Shown: positions 1 through 11,187 of the stretch, one piece after another
How positions within the stretch are numbered: position 1 is the stretch's first letter
Layout: every line of letters begins with the position of its first letter
From: Prorocentrum cordatum
Taxonomy: Eukaryota > Sar > Dinophyceae > Prorocentrales > Prorocentraceae
Assembly (NCBI GenBank): GCA_963575745.1
Contig: CAUYUJ010014604.1
Span: 1 to 64,000 of the forward strand
DNA: 64,000 bases
Reading direction: 5' to 3'
Position numbers and translations under genes: made by a program
Notes under the pieces: model-generated
Told to the model about the DNA's origin: nothing
The model's input: the letters and a program-made list of their open reading frames with translations, nothing else
Databases searched by the model: none

Positions 1-375
1 AAGGCCTTGGGGTACGTGTGGGGGCCAATCCTGGCGCAGTGGAATGGCCAGAACCTTCGGATTTTCGCTAATCGCGGAGAGGCCGGGCGCGATTAGCGAA
101 AACCCGATGCTTTTTGAGACCTCCACGCCCGGCCTTAATCGGTTACGATAGCCCTCTTGGGTCGGGCGCCTCGTGGGGCGGCTTGGGGCAATCTTGGGGG
201 TGTGAGGCCGTCTCGGACCTCGCGTTGGGCTCCCGTGGGCGGCATTTGCGGCTGTGCTGGGCCCTGCTGGGGGTCACTTGAGGCTTCGGCGACACGTGCG
301 AGTTCGGAACCAACGCCTGGACCTGCGGACCAACGCCTGGACCTGCGGGCCGTGGATTTCCACGGGTTCACACTA
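1..375. repeat. Duplicated segment A, copy 1
   Basis: This stretch is repeated with few changes at about 33,474-33,840, starting from the very first base of the window, so the duplication probably extends to the left. It contains a 41-bp palindrome (62-102) and ends in a short hairpin module (from 351). No credible protein is encoded; the open frames on both strands are G/P/R-rich shadows of the repeat. Confidence 0.85.
62..102. repeat. Palindrome family P (TTTTCGCTAATCGCG arms), copy 1
   Basis: Perfect 15-bp inverted arms, TTTTCGCTAATCGCG at 62-76 and its reverse complement at 88-102, surround an 11-nt loop. Related palindromes lie at 5,223-5,265, 30,366-30,403, 30,633-30,673, 31,021-31,062 and 33,535-33,575. 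The loops vary but keep a 'ccaggc/ggccggg' flavour. It could be a foldback or MITE-like element or a structural DNA or RNA element; no function can be read from the sequence. Confidence 0.85.
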
Positions 376-376
376 G
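351..376 (+). repeat. Hairpin module H, copy 1 (CGTGGA-tt-TCCACG)
   Basis: A short hairpin, CGTGGA at 351-356 and TCCACG at 359-364, is followed by GGTTCACACTAGTC, the same arrangement found in front of PPR fragments elsewhere in the window. Here the downstream sequence keeps only traces of the PPR start ('gcgcgtgccggaagg'). Confidence 0.7.
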
Positions 377-399
377 TCTATAGTATATGACCGGAGGAA

Positions 400-1640
400 G
401 CGCGTGCCGGAAGGAAATCCAGTCAAATGCCGGGAAACAGCTCCGAGACGCTCCAGAGGCCGCCCCGACGGCCCAAAGACGGCTCCGAGCCGCTCAAGAT
501 GCCCCGAAGGCGGCCCAGGAGGGCCCCGAGACGCGCAATGATCCGGCCAAGACGTCCAAGATTGGCCCAAGACGGCCCAAGAGCTCCCCAAGACGGCCCA
601 ATAGGCCTCCCAAGAAGCCTCCCACGAGAGCCCCGAGAGGCCAAAATCGTTGATTCTCATTGGTTTTCCCGAGGTTTTTGCTTCCTCGCTTTTCCGGTTT
701 CCCGACGCTCCGAAACCCTCCCAGAGGCATCCAAGACCGCTCCAAGACGGTCGAAGAGGTCCCCAGCAGGACCCCAAGACGGTCCAAGAGGGCCCCAAGA
801 CGGTCCAGGCGGCCCCTGGACGGCCCCAGAGGCGCCCAAGACAGGCCAGTGGGACCCCAAGATGGCCCGCAGAGCGGCCCAAGATGGCTCCAAGACGGCC
901 CGAGGAACCGCCCAGAGCTCGCCAAGACGGCCCAATAGGCCTCCCAAGAGGCATCCCAGGAGAGGCCCGAGAGGCCAAAATCGTTGACTTTCATTGGTTT
1001 CCCCGAGGTGTTTTGCTTCCTCGCTTCTTCGGCTTCCCGACGCTCCGAAACCCTCCCAGAGGCATCCAAGACCGCTCCAAGACGGTCCACGAGGTCCCCA
1101 AGAGGACCCCAAGACGGTCCAAGAGGGCCCCAAGACGGTCCAAGGCGGCCCCAGGACGGCCCCAGAGGCGCCCAAGACAGGCCACCGGGACCCCAAGATG
1201 GCCCGAAGAGCGGCCCAATATGGCTCCAAGACGGCCCGAGGACCGCCCAGAGCTCGCCAAGACGGCCCAATAGGCCTCCCAAGAGGCATCCCAGGAGAGG
1301 CCCGAGAGGCCAAAATCGTTGACTTTCATTGGTTTCCCCGAGGTTTTTTGCTTCCTCGCTTCTTCGGCTTCCCGACGCTCCGAAACGCTCCGAACCCCCC
1401 CCAGAGGCATCCAAGACCGCTCCAAGACGGTCGAAGAGGTCCCCAAGAGGACCCCAAGACAGTCCAAGAGGGCCCCAAGACGGTCCAAGGCGGCCCCAGG
1501 ACGGCCCCAGAGGCGCCCAAGACAGGCCAGACCCCAAGATGGCCCGAAGAGCGGCCCAAGATGGTTCCAAGACGGCCCGAGGACCGCCCAAGAAGGCCCT
1601 AGGGGGCCCCAAGACAGCCCAAGGGGCGCGATAGACGAGC
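400..1640. repeat. Degenerate 'caagacgg' minisatellite with three tandem ~334-bp cassettes
   Basis: The plus strand is built from loosely repeated CCCAAGACGG / CCCAAGAGG words spaced 9-12 bp apart. Within it a longer unit is repeated three times: the marker CCAAAATCGT occurs at 641, 975 and 1,310 (spacings 334 and 335). Each cassette has an AT-richer core of about 70 bp, 'caaaatcgttga..ttcattggttt', then a gcttcccgacgctcc motif, then more minisatellite. Long R/P/K-rich open frames exist only because the repeat lacks stops. Confidence 0.85.
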
Positions 1641-1645
1641 CCAGA

Positions 1646-3720
1646 GAGGCCCAAGAGGCCCCCAGGAGCCCAAAAGAGGTCCCCAAGAGGTGCCACGGGC
1701 TTAAAAACTGCTTCGAAGCGAGGGGGGCGGACGAGGGGACCGCCTCAGGAGGTTTTGGACGGTTTTGGGCATCAAGATCATCCGCTTTACGGCGGTTTTG
1801 GCAGGATTTTGGCCTTCTCGCCTTTTCCGCTTTCCGACGCTCGAAGACGGCCCAAGAGGCCTCCAAGAGCGCCCCAGAACGGCCCAAGAGGTTTCCAAGA
1901 GCGCCCCAGGACAGCCCAAGAGGGCCCCAAGACGACCCAAGAGACGCTCAAGACGGCCCACGAGGGCCCGAAGACAGGCCCAAGAGGGGGCCAAGAGAAG
2001 GACCACGGACCGAAACTCCGAGCCTTCCGCCCCAAGAGGGCGCCAGGAGGCCCAAACAGGCCCCCAAGAGGCCCCAAGGGGCCGCCAAGAATCCCCCGAA
2101 GAGGCCCCAGGAAGCTCCCAAGGAGCCCAAAACGAGGCCCCAACAGAGGCCCCAACAGCTTCCAAAATGGCCCAAAGAGGCCTCGAGCCCGCCTCCGAGC
2201 TTCCTCGCCGCGAGGGTGCCAACACGGCCCCAGACGGGCCCAGGACGGCCCAAGGCGCGCTCAAGACGGCCCAAGACGATTCCAAGACGGTCCCAGGAGG
2301 GTGCGCCCAGGACGGCCCAAGGACGCGCCCGGTCGGGGCCTCAAGACGGGCCAAGATGGCAAGAGAGCCCAGCTGGCAAAAATCGTTAATTTTCCATTGT
2401 TTACTGTGACACCCTTTGCGTTTCCCGCCGTTTCGGCGGTCCGATGCACCAAGAGGCCCCAGAAAGTCCCAGGAGGGTCCGAGGAAACGCCCAGGAAGGC
2501 CCCAAGACGGGCCAAGACGGACCCAGCACAACCCAAGGCGCGCTGCGACGGCTCAAGACGGCTCCAAGACAGCCCCAAGAGGGTGCCAACACGGCCCCTG
2601 CTGGGCCCAGGACGGCCCAAGGAGGCGCACAGGAGGGGCCCAAGACGACTCCAAGGCGGCCCCCTCACGGTCCCAGACGGCTCCAAGACAGCCCCACGAG
2701 GACCTCGATGGGCCCAGGACGGCCTACGGACGCGCCCATGAGGGGCCCACGACGAACCAAGACGGCCCCATCACGGCAAACGGCGCCCTCAAGACGGGCA
2801 TGGACGGCTCCAAGACGGCCCTTTGAGGGAGCCAACGCGGCCCCACACCCTTCGGGCGCACACTTGGGGGGGCTGGGAGCTTGCGACAAGTCTCCCACAT
2901 TCATTGTCCTGCCCCATTCTGTTCGCCTGGAGGCCTCCTCCAACCCTGTGGGCGAACAAGAGGAAACCCAGCGGGCCGCCAACCCTGGGGCCCGTGGGCC
3001 CCGCGCCGCTTGGGCAGAAGACGAACGCCGGGTCTGACAGGCCAGCTACCGCCCCCCTTTGCCCGATATGCTGTGCCATTCTGTTCCCCCAGGGGCCTTG
3101 GCAAACTCTTCGGGCCAAGCAGACCGGACCCCTGGGACAGCAGCCAATTGATATGACCCTGGGACCTCTCCGCATTCTTCGGACGAGCACCTGGGGGGCC
3201 CAGGAGATTCGGACAAGTCTTCCCCATTCCTAGCCCTGTCCCGTTCTGTTCGCCCGAAGGCCTCCACAGACCCTCTGGGCGAACAGAATGGGACATGGCG
3301 AACAAACCCTCCCGTTGGCGGTGATGCGACTGGAACGCACCATCAAGGCGCGCCCGTAGGTGATGGCCTACCCAACAGCGGTTTCTCTAAATATTTTACA
3401 GGATTTCGAATTTTCTTGAAGCTCTCTTGGGCCCTCCCTGTAGATCCTTGCGAGCCTCCCCGGCGCTTTCGGTGGCTTTCCCCGATGGTCTCCCGAGCCC
3501 TTCCCCAAGCGCTCCTGAGACGCCTCAGATGGGCTTCGACTTCGACACACATTCCCGAGAGACTTCGAAACTGTCCTCAATAGGAGGGGGGTGAACGAGC
3601 AGTGCGCTGGGCCAAGCTGCTGGAGCGCTGCAAGAGCTCGGACACGAAGGCGCGGTCTCGCTGCCGCCGCCCGAGCCGCCGCCGTGTTTGTAGATTTTCG
3701 GTACAATCTGCGCCGTTCCT
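1646..3720. repeat. Duplicated segment B, copy 1
   Basis: Collinear with 36,137-38,202 (offset about 34,492) and, from about 2,200, with 42,290-43,870. The left two thirds are 'caagacgg' minisatellite with an AT-rich core at about 2,377-2,440. The right third (2,820-3,720) is non-repetitive and contains an inverted repeat. Copy 2 lacks about 46 bp that sit just before the hairpin in this copy (from about 3,709). Confidence 0.85.
3240..3292. repeat. Inverted repeat around TTCTGTTCGCCC
   Basis: CCCGTTCTGTTCGCCC at 3,240-3,255 faces GGGCGAACAGAATGGG at 3,277-3,292 (16-nt arms, one mismatch, 21-nt loop). A weaker version is at 2,920-2,958. It is retained in the second copy at 37,734-37,786. In the third copy (about 43,395-43,425) the left arm is missing. 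Confidence 0.75.
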
Positions 3721-4105
3721 CCGAGAACCATTCCAGAAAGATGTCGTGGACGGAGTCCACGGGTCAGCCCTAGTCAGCTACAACGCTGGGATCAGCGCGT
3801 GCGAGAAGGGCGAGCAGTGGCAGGCGGCGCTGGCGCTGCTGGGTGAGATGCGGGAGGCGAAGCTGGAGTCCAATATCATCAGCTACAGCTCTGGAATCAG
3901 CGCGTGCGAGAAGGGCGGCCACTGGCAGCCGGCGCTGGCGTTGTTGAGCGAGATGCGGGAGGCGGAGCTGGAGCCCAACGTCATTTGTATTACAATTCCG
4001 GGCGAAGCGCGCGCGAGAAGCACAAGCAGTGGCAGCGCCCCGGGCCGCCCTGAGAGCTCGCGGGCCGCCCGGAGAGCCTCCAGGCCGCTGCCCGACGGGC
4101 GCTGA
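3602..4105 (+). pseudogene. PPR-repeat gene fragment (two motifs)
   Basis: Two exact 35-residue pentatricopeptide motifs are encoded at 3,776-3,880 and 3,881-3,985, with the dinoflagellate-style core ISACEKG..WQ.ALALL.EMREA.LE.N. PPR proteins are usually arrays of many such motifs that bind organellar RNA. Here only two survive. Upstream is a basic R-rich stretch without an evident targeting start, and downstream the frame runs into unrelated repeat. The fragment sits immediately behind hairpin module H, as at 5,674, 38,229 and 43,904, so these look like dispersed copies of one exon or retroposed piece, not working genes. A true exon of a spliced gene cannot be excluded. Confidence 0.65.
3745..3775 (+). 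repeat. Hairpin module H, copy 2, directly upstream of PPR motifs
   Basis: CGTGGAC-gga-GTCCACG (3,745-3,761) is followed by GGTCAGCCCTAGTC and then, in the next codon, by the start of a PPR motif. The same combination occurs at 43,873. GGGTCAGCCC is itself a small potential hairpin (GGG-TCAG-CCC). Confidence 0.8.
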
Positions 4106-4930
4106 AGGCCCCCGGACCGCTCGCGGACTGATCCAGGAGTCCCAGATCGCCCCAAGACGGCCTCAGGAGGTCCCGAAGACGGCCCAAGACGGTCCAAGAG
4201 TGTATCCGATACGTTTAAGATGGCTTCAAGACGCCTTCAAGACGGCCCGAGACGCCTCCACGAGGCCCCCACAGCGCTCGAAGTGCACCTCCAAGAGGGG
4301 CCGCAGAAGCCAAAATCGTTGATTTTCTTTGTTTTTGTTCCCCTTGTTTCTGGCCTTCTCGCTTTTTCGGCTGTCCGACGCTCCACGGCCGCCCAAGAGG
4401 CCCCCAAGACCGTTCCAAGACGGCCCAAGAGGCTTTCAAGACGGCCCCAAGACGGCCCAAGAGCGCCCCAAGACAGCCCAAGAGTCGCCCAAGACGGCCC
4501 AAGAGGGCCCCAAGAAGGCCCCAAGACAGGCCCAAGACAGGGACCCGGAACCGAAAAATCTAGGCCTCCACCCAAGAAGCCCCCAGGACGCCCCAAGACG
4601 CCCCAAAGAAACGCCGGGACGCTCCCAAGACATCCCCAGGAGGCCCCAGGACGCCCCAAAGAGGCTCCAAGAAGCCCCCCAGAGGCCGCCAAGCGCCCCA
4701 AAAGGCCCCCAAGAGGCCCCAAAAGAGTGCCCAAAAGGCCCCAAGACGCCCCAAAACTGCTACCAAGAAGCCCCCAAACTGTCTCCCAGAGGCTCCCGAG
4801 AGGCCAACCACGAGATCCCAACCAACATCCACGAGATCTCTTACCCATTACCCAGGCCCGCGGCGAGATTGCCCGCAGGCCACTACAGCCGGTTCGGGGG
4901 CCCTACGTATACCAGCACCCGCACCTTTGG
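3992..4930. repeat. Duplicated segment D, copy 1
   Basis: Matches 32,522-33,420, including the entry motif 'acaattccgggcgaagcgcgcgcgagaag', the AT-rich cassette core at about 4,310-4,375 and the end near 'cgagattgcccgcaggccactacagcc'. It is minisatellite apart from its edges. In the second copy it is followed by segment A, consistent with an ancestral order D-A-x-B. Confidence 0.8.
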
Positions 4931-5222
4931 CTGTATCGGGAGCCTCACCGCTGCTCTCTCGGTTCTGCTGGCTTCGACCTGCCAGAGCTCTGAGCCGCTC
5001 CCCGACGGTTCCCGGACCCCCACATCGCTCCAAGACGGCCCCAAAGACGCCCAAGAGAGCCGAAGCCGATCCGGCCAGAGCCCCACGACGCCCAAGAGGG
5101 CCGAAAACGACCTCCGAGACGGTCCGAGACCCCCAAGATCGCCCCAAGACCTCCCTGCGCGGCCCCCAACTGAGGCCCGCAAACGTGTTCCCCTGATTCT
5201 GACTATGCCTGAAACGCCATGT

Positions 5223-5265
5223 GTTTTTGCTAATCGCCCCCAGGCCCAGCGCGATTAGCAAAAAC
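5223..5265. repeat. Palindrome family P, copy 2
   Basis: Perfect 15-bp arms GTTTTTGCTAATCGC (5,223-5,237) and GCGATTAGCAAAAAC (5,251-5,265). Relative to the copy at 62, the C-to-T change in the left arm is matched by G-to-A in the right arm, so pairing is preserved. Confidence 0.85.
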
Positions 5266-5299
5266 CCATTCCTTTTCACGCTTCCACGTCAGTGCCCCT

Positions 5300-5640
5300 G
5301 GAGCTCCCCCGACTGCTTTCCGGGGTGGCCCCCAGACGTGGCCCCGTAAACGTCGGCCCCACACGTGGCCCCCAAACGGGACCCCCAAAGGCGGCTCCCA
5401 CATAAAGCCTCCGAAGGTCGCCCCTCCCGCCCCAGTAAGCGTGGCCCCCGAACGTCGCCCCCACGAGTAGCCGCCAGGCGCCCCCAAACCTGGCCCCCAC
5501 ACATAGCCCCAACCATTGCCCTGAAGCGTGACCACACATCTGCCTCCGAAGGTCGCCCCTACCGCCTGTCCCATGGACGCCCGAGCTGTTCAACTTCAAC
5601 GAGCTGGTCGCCTATGGCGTGCGAGTCCAAGGCTCAGCAC
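5300..5640. repeat. Short 'gtggcccccaaacg' repeat, no gene seen
   Basis: A loose repeat of (c)gtggcccccaaacgt-like words spans roughly 5,320-5,560. I see no credible coding content. Confidence 0.5.
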
Positions 5641-5642
5641 GC

Positions 5643-5673
5643 CGTGGATTTAATCCACGGGTTCACACTAGTC
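5643..5673 (+). repeat. Hairpin module H, copy 3 (CGTGGATT-t-AATCCACG)
   Basis: Arms at 5,643-5,650 and 5,652-5,659 with a single-nucleotide loop, followed by GGTTCACACTAGTC, directly ahead of two PPR motifs. Confidence 0.75.
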
Positions 5674-5883
5674 GGCTACAGCGCTGGGATCAGCGCGTGC
5701 GAGAAGGTCAAGCAGTGGCAGCGGGCGCTGACGCTGCTGAGCGAGATGCGGGAGGCGAAGCTGGAGCCCAACGTCATCAGCCACAACGCTGGGATCAGCG
5801 CGTGCGAGAAGGGCGAGCAGTGGCAGCGGGCGCTGGCACTGCTGAGCGAGATGCGGGAGGCGAAGCTGGAGCCCGACGTCATC
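5674..5883 (+). pseudogene. PPR-repeat fragment (two motifs)
   Basis: Two 35-residue PPR motifs are encoded in one frame at 5,674-5,778 and 5,779-5,883; both contain the ISACEK core and SEMREAKLEP. The second motif ends in 'DVIS' and the frame then runs into unrelated sequence. The frame is open further upstream (to 5,365), but that part is low-complexity. It sits directly behind hairpin module H, as do the other PPR pieces in the window. Confidence 0.65.
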
Positions 5884-8259
5884 TCTCCTACATGGCGGGA
5901 GGAAGCGCGTGCCAAACCTGCGGGGACTCATGTGCATAAACTCGCCCCTTTACGGCCTCACCACGTGGTCGATTCGCCCACGAGGGCCCAACAGGGGCCC
6001 AAGAGCGGCTGCAAGACGGTCCGCGAGCGCTCCTAGACGGCCTCAGTTGGTGCCGAGACGGTCCTTGACGCTCCAAAGACTTCCGAAGGTGGCTGCAAGA
6101 CCGTCCAAGAGGTCCCCAAGACGTTCCGAGAGGGCCCCGAGAAGATGCCAGAGAGGGAAAAAAACGGTTGTTCAGCATATTCGCCTTATGCGTTGTTACA
6201 CGGTCCAGGACTGGCCAAGAGGCCCCCCCAACAAAAAACAAGACGACCCAAGCGGCTCCCAAGAGGGCCCCAAGACGGTCCAAGAGGGCCCAAAGACGGC
6301 CCAAGGGGGGCCCTCAAACGGCTTGAGAGGGCCCCAAGATGGCTCCAAGAGGGCCCGAAGAGGCTCCCAAGAAAGCCCTCCAGAGAGCTCCAAGACGGTC
6401 CAAGGCCTCCAAGACGCCCCAAAGACTTCAGAAGTCGGCTCCAAGACGGTCCAAGAGGCCCCAAAGACGCTTCGAGAGGGCCCCGAAAGGACGCCAAAAA
6501 GGCAACAATTGACAGATTCCTATGGGAAAACGTACATGTTCAGCATATCCGCCTTTTGCGATGTTACACAGTCAAGGACAGACCAAGAGGCCTCCCAAAA
6601 ACCCCCGAGACGACCCAAGCGGCCCCCAAGAGAGCCCCAAGACTGTGCAAGAGGGCCCAAAGACCGCCCGAGGGGGCCCTCAAACGGCTTGAGGGGGCCA
6701 TAGAGACCCCAAGAGGGCTCCAAGAGGACCCGGCTCCCAAGAGGGCCCCAGGAAGCCCTCCAGAGAGCCCCAAGACGGTCCAAGGCCTGCAAGGCGCCCC
6801 AAAGACTTCAGAAGGTGGCTCCGAGAGGGACCCAAGAGGACGCCAAAGAGGCAAGAATCGTCACATTCCTTTGAGAAAACGTACATGTTCAGCATATCCG
6901 TTTTTGGGGTGCGTTTTTACACAGTCCAGGACAGACCAAGAGGCCCCCAAAAAAAACCCAAGACGACCCAAGCCGCCCCCAAGAGGGCCCCAAGACGGTC
7001 CAAGAGGGCCCAAAGGCGGCCCAAGGGGGCCCTCAAACGGCCTGAGAGAGCCCCAAGACGGCTCCAAGAGGGCTCCAAGAGGGCCCGACGAGGCTCCCAA
7101 GACGGCCCCGGGAAGCCCTCCAGAGAGCTCCAAGACGGTCCAAGGCCTCTAAGACGCCCCTTGACGGCCCAAACGGGCCCCAAGATGTCCCAAAACAGCA
7201 ACGGAACGGCCCAAAAGGGCTCCTGAAGGGCCCGAAAAAGTCCCCCACAAGGACCACTGAGAAGGCGCACAGACGTCAAATACAAGAGCGATCGGTACAG
7301 TAAAAAGCTTTTCAATCCAAGGCTCCCAAGAGCGAACAGAACAGAATAAGCTCTTCAACCCGAGGCTCCCGAGAGCGAGCCGCAACGTCAAAAACTCTGC
7401 AACTGGAGCCCGAAGCTATCATCATCCCCTCAATTCTGGGACAAGTGCGTGGGCCAATCGCTTTCTCGGCCTCCAGCGGCGTCGGCACTGCCTCCGGGTC
7501 CCTGTGGGCTCTGGGTCCCCAAGACGTCGCAGAGACAGCCTTCGGTAATATCCGAGATGGCCAGGATTAACCCCGACAGCCGCCAGACAGGGCCCCCGAC
7601 AGATCTCAAGCGGTTCCAATAGGCGTCCAAAAGGCCCCTGGACGCCCCAAGAGGCCTTGCAGGAATTGTCCAGAAGACCACGGCAACTGCAAAGCTTTCC
7701 AACACCCAAAGGAAGATGTATGTCTTTTGCTTCGCAGGCTTGTCGACGCGAGACAGCTCCAAGACGGCTTCGGGGGAGACTCTTGGGCTCCTTGCGGGCC
7801 ACCTGGAGCCCTCTGGGGACCCCCATCCAGCCTCCTGGGTTGTTTTCGGGGCCTCCTTGGGCCGTCTCGGTCCGTCTTCGGGTCGTCTTTGGGCCCTCTG
7901 GGCGGTCTTTGACTGCTTGAAAAGAGCCCAAGGGCGGCCCCAGAGGGCTCCCAGACTATTAAAGAAGGCTTCGGAGAGCTTCCAGACGGCCCGACACGCC
8001 CTCCAGAGAGCGCCACGACGGCCCAACAGACCCCCGAGACGGCCCAGGACGGCCCCAAGAGAGCCCAACGAGGCCCCCAATAGTTTCGGCCATAGGGCCC
8101 CCCAGCACGGCCTCCATATCTGGCAGCACACACGCCAGCAGCGGCAGCAACTAGTAGCTAGCAGCAGAAAATAAGCAGCCACTGCATTGCCCGCTACCGG
8201 CTGGCGGCCATCCCCGCTGCCGTGGCGTGCGGCAGAGGGTCAGTTGCGACCGCCAGGCT

Positions 8260-8275
8260 TGCCAGCATGCTGGCA
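8260..8275. repeat. Perfect 16-bp palindrome TGCCAGCATGCTGGCA
   Basis: A self-complementary 16-mer in a non-repetitive pocket. It could be chance or a cruciform-forming site. Confidence 0.6.
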
Positions 8276-8364
8276 GTGACGTCGGGAAGACAACTGTCTG
8301 GCTACCAGCTATGCGCGCAAAACAGCAGGCAAGCGATCTCAGATTCTGCACGCGGGCAAGCTAT

Positions 8365-8396
8365 CGTGGACGTAAGTCCACGGGTCAGCTCTAATC
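8365..8396 (+). repeat. Hairpin module H, copy 4
   Basis: CGTGGAC-gtaa-GTCCACG (8,365-8,382) is followed by GGTCAGCTCTAATC and then a decayed PPR-start trace ('ccgcgtgccagaatggc'). Confidence 0.7.
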
Positions 8397-10063
8397 TATA
8401 CTCTAACGCCCGGGGAGCCGCGTGCCAGAATGGCGGGGGACCCAGTGTGGCAAAACCGCCCTCGGGCGGGCCCAGACGGACCCCGGACGGCCCAAGAGGC
8501 CCCATGACAGCCCAAGAGGAGCCCAAGAGGGCTCCAAAAGCGGCTCAAGGCGGCCCAAGACGGCCCTAAGGCAGCACAAGAGGCGCCCAAGTGGCCCCAA
8601 GACGTTCCCAGAGGCTCCCAAGACGGCCCTGGAGGACCTCCCAGCAGAGCCTCAAGAGGCCATTATCCTGCTTTTCGTTTCCGACGCGTCCACGACGGCC
8701 ATAAAGGCCCCCAAGATCGCCCTAAGATGCTCCCATGAGGGCCCCAAGACCGCCCACGACGACCCCAGGACGGCTCCTGAGGTGCCCCTGGCGACCCACG
8801 GGGTACCCAAGACAGCTTCAAGAGCGGCCCAGGACGGCCCAAGACGAACCCCCGACGGTGCCCAGACTGCCCCAGAGACGCCCAAGGCGGACCCAGGCAA
8901 CCCCCAGATGGCCCCGACAATGCCTCAAGAGCGGCTCAGGACGGCCGAAGACAACAGCCGGACGGTGCCCAGATTGCTCCAGCGACGCCCAAGGCGGACC
9001 CAGGCAACCCCCAGACGGCCCCGACAACGCCTCAGATGGCCTGCAGGCGGCCCATGAGGCTTCCAAAACGCTTCAAGTGCTCCACGACGAGCCCCAAGAG
9101 AGCCCGAACACCGAAAAATCGTCCCATTCCCTCGAAAAATCGTCCCATTCCCTCCGGAAATCGTACATTTTGGCAGTTCCTGGGCTTGCCCTCTTCATAG
9201 CGTCCACGACGGCCATACAGAGGCCCAAGATGGCCCTAGGACGGCTCCTGAGCCGCCCCTGGCGGCCCACGGGGCACCCAAGACAGCTTCAAGAGCGGCC
9301 CAGGACGGCCCCAGACGGTGCCCAGACTGCTCCAGAGACGTCCAAGACGGCCCCAGGCAACCCTCAGACGGCCCCGGACCGCCTCCACACGGCCCAAGGG
9401 GCACCCGAGACAGCCCAAACCCAGGAGGCGCCCAGGAGGCCGAAAAGAAGCGCTGAGAGGCTCCAAACGACCCCCAGGGGCCCTAAGATCACGGCCCAAG
9501 AAGCACCGAAGACAGCACCAGCAGCAGCCAAAGACGGCCTAAGACTGCCACAGACGGTCCCAAAACGGCTCCCAGCGCACCATGGGCCTTTGATGCTTGT
9601 TTGGCGCTCCCTGCTGGATTTGGCCCTTTTTGTCGGTCTGGAGCCCTCTCCGCGGCCTCTTGGGGCCATGCCGTGTTTCGCTCTTCTAGCGGCCCAGAAT
9701 CGACTCGGCCGACCCCGGAAGCGCGCGCGGCCGCCCAGAGCGCGTCGGGCGGGATTCTGGGTCGGCGGCGCGGTGGCCCGGAATCGGTCCCGCCGATTTT
9801 GGGCGGGCGGCCATTATGGAGCTATGTTGGAGGCGTGTTGGTGATCTTGGGGCCCCTCAGAGGGCCCCCAGACGGCCCCAGAACGCCCCGAGAAGGTCGG
9901 ACCCAACGCAACGACAAAGCCCGACCCGATCCCAAGGGAGCCCTTGAGCGCCCCAGGTGGGGCGTCCAGACGCTCCTCCGTCTCTTCGCTCAGCGATGTG
10001 TGGCAGGCGAACATGACGCCGTTCATCCTGATCGCCTTGCAGCGGCACCCCTTCACCCGGCAA

Positions 10064-10130
10064 GTGGACGTAGTCCACGGGTCAGCCCTAGTCTCTATTA
10101 CAATGCAGGAGACCGCGCGTGCGGGAAGGG
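10064..10130 (+). repeat. Hairpin module H, copy 5, with PPR-start remnant
   Basis: GTGGAC-gta-GTCCAC (10,064-10,078), GGGTCAGCCCTAGTC, then 'tacaatgcagg..ccgcgcgtgcgggaaggg', recognisable as the first about 12 codons of the PPR motif before divergence. Confidence 0.7.
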
Positions 10131-10898
10131 TCTTGGCTGGATTGGCGCAGTCGGCGCCCTGGCGGCCCCACGACGGCTCTGAGACGCTCCCGAGGCCACC
10201 TCGACGGCCCAGAGACGGCTCGGAGGCGCTCCCGAGGCCACCCCGGTAGCCCCAGAGGCCTCCAGGGCAGGCCAGGACGCTCTCAAGACACCTCTGGAGG
10301 ACCTCCGGGAGAGGTCCCAGAGGCCAAATACGGCCCATTCATTGGGGAAAGCGTGTATTTTTAACATTCTGCTGCTTTTCGTTGCGACTGCGTCCAAGAC
10401 ACTCCTGCGGGCTCCCACGATCTGTCCAAGATGCCTCCGTGAGGGCGCCAAGACGGCCCAAGACGACCCCCCGGACGGCCCAACAGGCGCCCAAGACGGC
10501 CCATGAACGGCCCGAAGACGGCTCGGAGGCGCTCCCGAGGCCACGCCGGGAGCCCCAGAGACCTCCAGGGCAGGCCAGGACGCTCTCAAGACACCTCTGG
10601 AGGACCTCCGGGAGAGGTTTCAGAGGCCAACTACGGCCCATTCCCTTGGGAAAACGCGTATTCTTGACATTCTCGTGCTCCGCGTTGCGACTGCGTCCAA
10701 GACACTCCTGCGGGCTCCCAGGATCAGTCCAAGATGCATCCGTGAGGGCCCCAAGACGGCCCACGACGACCCGCGGACGGCCCACCAGGCGCCCAAGACG
10801 GCCCATGAGGCATCCAAGATAGGCCCAAGAACCACCCAAGACCGCCCAAGATGGCCCCAAGACGGCTCAAGACGGCCCAAGACAGCCCCACAGGGCCT

Positions 10899-10903
10899 CA
10901 CGG
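10899..10903. other. Left target-site duplication CACGG
   Basis: CACGG precedes the 5' LTR and is repeated right after the 3' LTR at 28,932-28,936. Five bp is the typical length for copia and gypsy integrases. A sixth base (T) could be shared depending on where the LTR end is drawn. Confidence 0.8.
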
Positions 10904-11187
10904 ACTTTAAACGGAGAGGGTTAAAGGCGAGATGTAAATCGAGCATGCACCGCTGCCGTGCCTGGCTCAAGCCGGGCCCGGCCGAACATGTGATTGTGCC
11001 TCACCGAGGCGCACTACTCGCATCTGAGATCGGAAAAGACCTTTCTATTGAAGATGCCCCTTCTATCCTTTACTCCAGATCCCATGCTTCATCTTGCTCT
11101 CTTGCTCATGCGGTATGAGCCAAAGCCTGGGATATGGGAGCGCCTAAGGCGGAACATATATCTTGGCTTACCAGTGCGTTTTCGACT
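10904..11187 (+). repeat. 5' LTR of element 1 (284 bp)
   Basis: I compared it base by base with 28,648-28,931 and saw no difference. It begins ACTTTAAACGG and ends GTTTTCGACT, so it lacks the usual TG...CA termini. An ATATAT-like stretch lies near 11,155. The frame of ORF1 is open across its right half, with the first ATG at 11,054. Confidence 0.92.

Larger units (their letters stand above)
5890..10903. repeat. Field of degenerate 'caagacgg' minisatellite, no credible gene
   Basis: Mostly CCAAGACGG/CCAAGAGG words, with cassettes marked by gttcagcatat... at 6,170, 6,540 and 6,890 (spacing about 350-370 bp) and others at about 10,330 and 10,625 (spacing about 290-300). The word orientation flips around 7,770-7,910. 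The interval 8,160-8,400 is less repetitive and holds a perfect 16-bp palindrome (8,260-8,275). Long open frames on either strand are repeat shadows. The field is interrupted at 10,904 by the LTR element. Confidence 0.8.

Noticed and set aside
5668-5937. Minus-strand frames opposite PPR motifs (also at 43,906-44,205 and 44,534-44,818)
   Set aside because: Antisense shadows of the plus-strand PPR repeats.
7422-8182. Minus-strand ORFs of 169-250 codons at 7.4-8.2 kb
   Set aside because: No recognisable domain; composition follows the local flipped minisatellite and GC content.
427-10900. Many 70-370-codon frames rich in Arg, Pro, Lys, Gln, Asp (or Gly, Trp, Leu on the other strand)
   Set aside because: They are readings of the 'caagacgg' minisatellite, which has few stops in any frame; all frames and both strands give similar-length products and none resembles a folded protein.
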